A stretch of DNA of 64,000 bases from Acanthochromis polyacanthus (Eukaryota > Chordata > Actinopteri > Pomacentridae), in assembly GCF_021347895.1 (NCBI RefSeq), contig NC_067121.1, positions 34,025,974 through 34,089,973 on the forward strand, read 5' to 3'. The first letter of the stretch is position 1; the number at the start of each line of letters is the position of its first letter. Of the stretch, positions 60,871 to 64,000 are shown piece after piece. The notes under the pieces were generated by a model. The model was not told where the DNA came from and ran no database searches. It saw only the letters and a list, made by a program, of their open reading frames with translations. A program made the position numbers and the translations under genes.

Positions 60871-63466
60871 TTACACCTGAACGTCAGCTGCAGAAACAGA
60901 ACCCGCTGATGTGCTGTTGGCCTTCAAGTCAGATCTTTCCACTATGATGAGGGGCCCCACCACAGAGTTGTGACTCAAGCTGCCAGATGCTGCAAGTGGG
61001 GATAAATTGTGACAAAATGAATTAAAAAAACAAAACCCCACAACAGCTGGCTTAAAAATACTCTAGTGTGAGAATGATACCCCAGTGAACTCCTCTTTTG
61101 GAGCGAGACTTGCAGGTTGATTCACAGCAGCTGCAGAGGGAACTCTGAAGTGGGTCATCGAGTAGCTCCCAACTAAGGAAATAAGAAAACACAGTGATTA
61201 TACCAGTAGAAGGTTGATAAAACTGTAAGCATGTACTACGTGTCCACAGGGATTACAAACATTGGGGGGGGATGACGACTTTAGATATTTTGTGACTTGC
61301 ATTGTTCATTTATTTCCATACTTGTCTCCCATCTGTTCTGTGCAAACACTGCCTGTAGTTCAGCCGAGAAGTCGGCAGTTGTATCAATTTTGTTAAACTG
61401 CCAAGCTGAGTCAATACTCTTAACCAGAACTTAGTCACTGTAAAGGTTTTATATTTAAGCGCTGTAGAATTAAATGATTTTAAGCGCAGATTTGCTTGTT
61501 GTTCTAAAGCAATATCAAAGTTAATTGATGTCTGGAAATTCTTTCAAGACTGACTTGGTCTACCGACCCAACTTTGGAGTTTATTATTTAAAAACCATAA
61601 ATAATTACCTTACATTCTCCTTTACAAAATGGCAAGCTTTTTTGGTTTCATCAAGATGTTCAGGATCCCATGCAACCAGTTTACAGTGGATGTAGACCTG
61701 AGGAGCACACAGAACAGTCAAAATTCAATCAAAATACAAAAACCCCAAATGCAGACACCACTTGCTCCCTCACCTCCTCTCCGAGACCGAACTTGAAGGA
61801 CTGTAGGTAGAGAATGATTGCTGAAGTGTGATATCGAGGCAAAAACTTGGAGTTTCCGCTGACGCTTTCCAAAAGACATCTGAAGAAGTGAAAAGCTCAG
61901 ATTAGAATTTCCTCCACTGCACTGACTTCAGGTGAAGCGGTAGTAATGTTTATTGTCAAATGTTTGTCTCAATTTTTAAATTTTGTTTTCATTGTTTTAT
62001 GTATGGGCAGTGTTATCTCATGGACTGCAAAACAAGTCTACCTACGGGTACAAATAAAGTAACCTGAACCTGTTCATACCCCTTATTGCTGATCAGAGGG
62101 TAAACCTGGCTGCCATACTGCAGCTCTGCTGTGGTGGCAGCAACACATTCCTCCATGAGCAGCAGCAGTGGCTGATGGGATTTCTGTTCCACCGCTGCCC
62201 ATATCGGCATGAATGAGCCCAGAGTGATGATGTTTGTCTTGGCTATGCCGGTCATTTGCTCTGCGAGGAAACGTACATGCTCTCATGTTAGGTCAAAAGT
62301 TACCAAAGTCTAAGACTTGATCATGTTCAAATGTCCAAAAACCTTTGAAGATCTTTAAAAAAAATTTTTTTTAAAAAAAATCACCAGGAGAAATCAGCAT
62401 TTAGAGACAGCAGGATTTTTTTTTTGTTGACAAAATCTAGGAGCAGTTTTTAGCACCACAAAAAAAAAAAAAGAACTGAAAATACTGAGGTGTGAAACAT
62501 CTTTTATGCTGTGAGACTTGGGCCATTTTTTTCCATGCTTATAGGGTGTTTTTTTTTTTTTTTTTGGAGAGACAGTTTTGACACCATTCTGTTTCTCCAA
62601 ATCTGCTGGTCAGATCTTGACATCAGATTATATTTCACCACTAGGTCACACCCAACAGAGGAAATTAGGTTATCATTAGGTCATGTTTTACTTAGGTTAT
62701 GTCCAGACACGTTCACACCTTGTGCAGACCTGCCTGAACCTCAATTCACACTCCAATTTTATCCTTTCTGTATGAGTGAGAACTTACCGTTGAGCAGTGC
62801 CATGTGGAAGACAAGCCCACTGCGGCCTTCGGAAAGACCTGATCCAGGGTTCAAGAAAGGTGGAACCCAGCCCTCAGGTCTGAAACATACCAGTGAGGTT
62901 TCTCAGCTCACAGTTTGCTCATTTAAATGGAATATCAGCCAAAAGGATTTTCTACCTTTTATAGACACATTTGATGGGATACATAAACGCTGCAGGTTTT
63001 GACTTTGCCTGTGGCCTGTAAGTCATTTCAGTTTGATAGATGATGCGTTTTCCTTTCAGCTGTGGGGAAGAAAAACTGATTACTATGACAAGCTGAGAGG
63101 TGTTTTAGTGAAATACTGCAGCTACATTACCAGTTTCTTAATCTTGCAGTCATCAAGCTGGTAGTTGAACGTGGCCTCCCCCTGTCCATTGGGCAGAACT
63201 TCAAAGTTAGACGACATGCAGCTTCCGAGGAAGAATCGAGATGCATATGGCACCAACTCCGGAGGGATCCTCCATGTGACGTTCACAGAGTCTTTCCTAC
63301 AGTCTACTTTGATATCTGCACACAAGTACTTATGACGGTCGGTTTCTGTTCACAAAGGAATTGTGGCGAATACCTACATGTGTTGGGGAAAAAACATACC
63401 TGCATTTGCAACAGTTGCTGCAAAACCAGCCAGAAGCATCACACCGAGGTACAGATGAGTCACCAT
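60871..63466 (-). CDS. ZP3-like zona pellucida (egg-coat) protein 2
   Basis: Tandem paralogue of the 56520-58855 gene with the same nine-exon layout: 63400-63466, 63131-63315, 62956-63059, 62788-62879, 62080-62260, 61774-61879, 61609-61697, 61081-61172 and 60871-60989. They total 1,035 bases, 344 residues. Exon lengths 104, 181, 106 and 92 are identical between the two genes. Signal peptide MVTHLYLGVMLLAGFAATVANA; ZP-N starts IKVDCRKDSVNVTW; ZP-C has HCKLVAWDP..LDETKKACHF and CSCCESTC. SRSKRG is a probable basic cleavage site. The C-terminal tail is longer than in the neighbour and has no transmembrane helix. The minus-strand AATAAA at 60726-60731 is the likely poly(A) signal. For exon 7 the donor at 61608 was chosen because it restores frame into exon 8 (ENVSWELL). 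Confidence 0.88.
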
Positions 63467-63500
63467 GACTGAACGATCCAGAATGCTGTGGAGCTGAAGC

Positions 63501-63510
63501 ACTTTATTGA
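63501..63510 (-). promoter_or_regulatory. TATA-like box of ZP3-like gene 2
   Basis: Minus-strand TCAATAAAGT lies 35-44 bases before the ATG at 63466, matching the placement in the neighbouring paralogue. Confidence 0.45.
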
Positions 63511-63749
63511 CTTCCTGCCTAATCAGCTGAATCATCAACATCTGTGTGAAAGCAGGGCAGCATTTCTTCTGAGCTGGTCTTCAAGTTTTGTGTACTCTCA
63601 TAATTACTGTTAACTTTGACCATTTTTCAATGCAGAGGCAGAATATAGCTAGGTACTATTTTGATGTTTGTTTGTTTTTTACCCTGGTTAATGTATTTTA
63701 TATTTCAAATTTTATTTTTGTAATTTAATTCAATTTATTTCTAATTTAA

Positions 63750-63960
<211 letters not shown>

Positions 63961-64000
63961 CTTAACAATATTCAAATAGGAAAAAATGACTTCATCTTTA

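Overview
The window is vertebrate nuclear DNA and almost certainly teleost. Genes are intron-rich with GT-AG junctions, AATAAA signals and CpG-rich promoters. The repeats are those of ray-finned fish: a SINE with a tRNA-like head, L2/Rex-type LINE ends, Tc1 relics, TIR miniature elements and long (TA)n and (TATC)n arrays. The gene set acin1, C14orf119, dhrs1, homez and rnf212b has its human counterparts on chromosome 14q11-q12, so the backbone is an old conserved block.

Layout. 1-11.84 kb, minus: 5' two thirds of acin1 (acinus), with a 1,035-codon exon rich in Glu/Arg and a probable internal promoter at 1.4-1.8 kb. 12.39-13.05 kb, plus: two-exon C14orf119 orthologue, divergent from acin1. 13.56-33.11 kb, minus: a very large gene of about 63 exons encoding a signal peptide, a long coiled coil made from small phase-1 exons, and a C-terminal PRY-SPRY (B30.2) domain. 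I cannot name it. It contains a tandem duplication of about 4.6 kb (19 exons per copy). 39.24-43.37 kb, plus: dhrs1. 47.05-49.04 kb, plus: homez in a single coding exon. 52.1-53.7 kb, minus: rnf212b, a meiotic RING E3 of the Zip3/RNF212 group. 56.5-58.9 and 60.9-63.5 kb, minus: two tandem ZP3-like egg-coat genes. The rest is intron, UTR and transposon debris.

The named genes work in separate processes: RNA processing and apoptosis (acin1), metabolism (dhrs1), transcription (homez), crossover formation (rnf212b) and the egg envelope (ZP3-like). I see no operon-like logic beyond the shared acin1/C14orf119 promoter and the tandem ZP3-like pair.

The most notable observation is in the coiled-coil/SPRY gene. 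Hand comparison of the two duplicated blocks suggests that exons differ about three times more than introns. About 18 of 23 exonic substitutions change an amino acid, and there is one 9-base in-frame indel. This is the pattern of diversifying selection after a recent duplication. All counts are by eye and need an alignment. Exon borders were read from splice consensus and frame continuity, not from transcripts.
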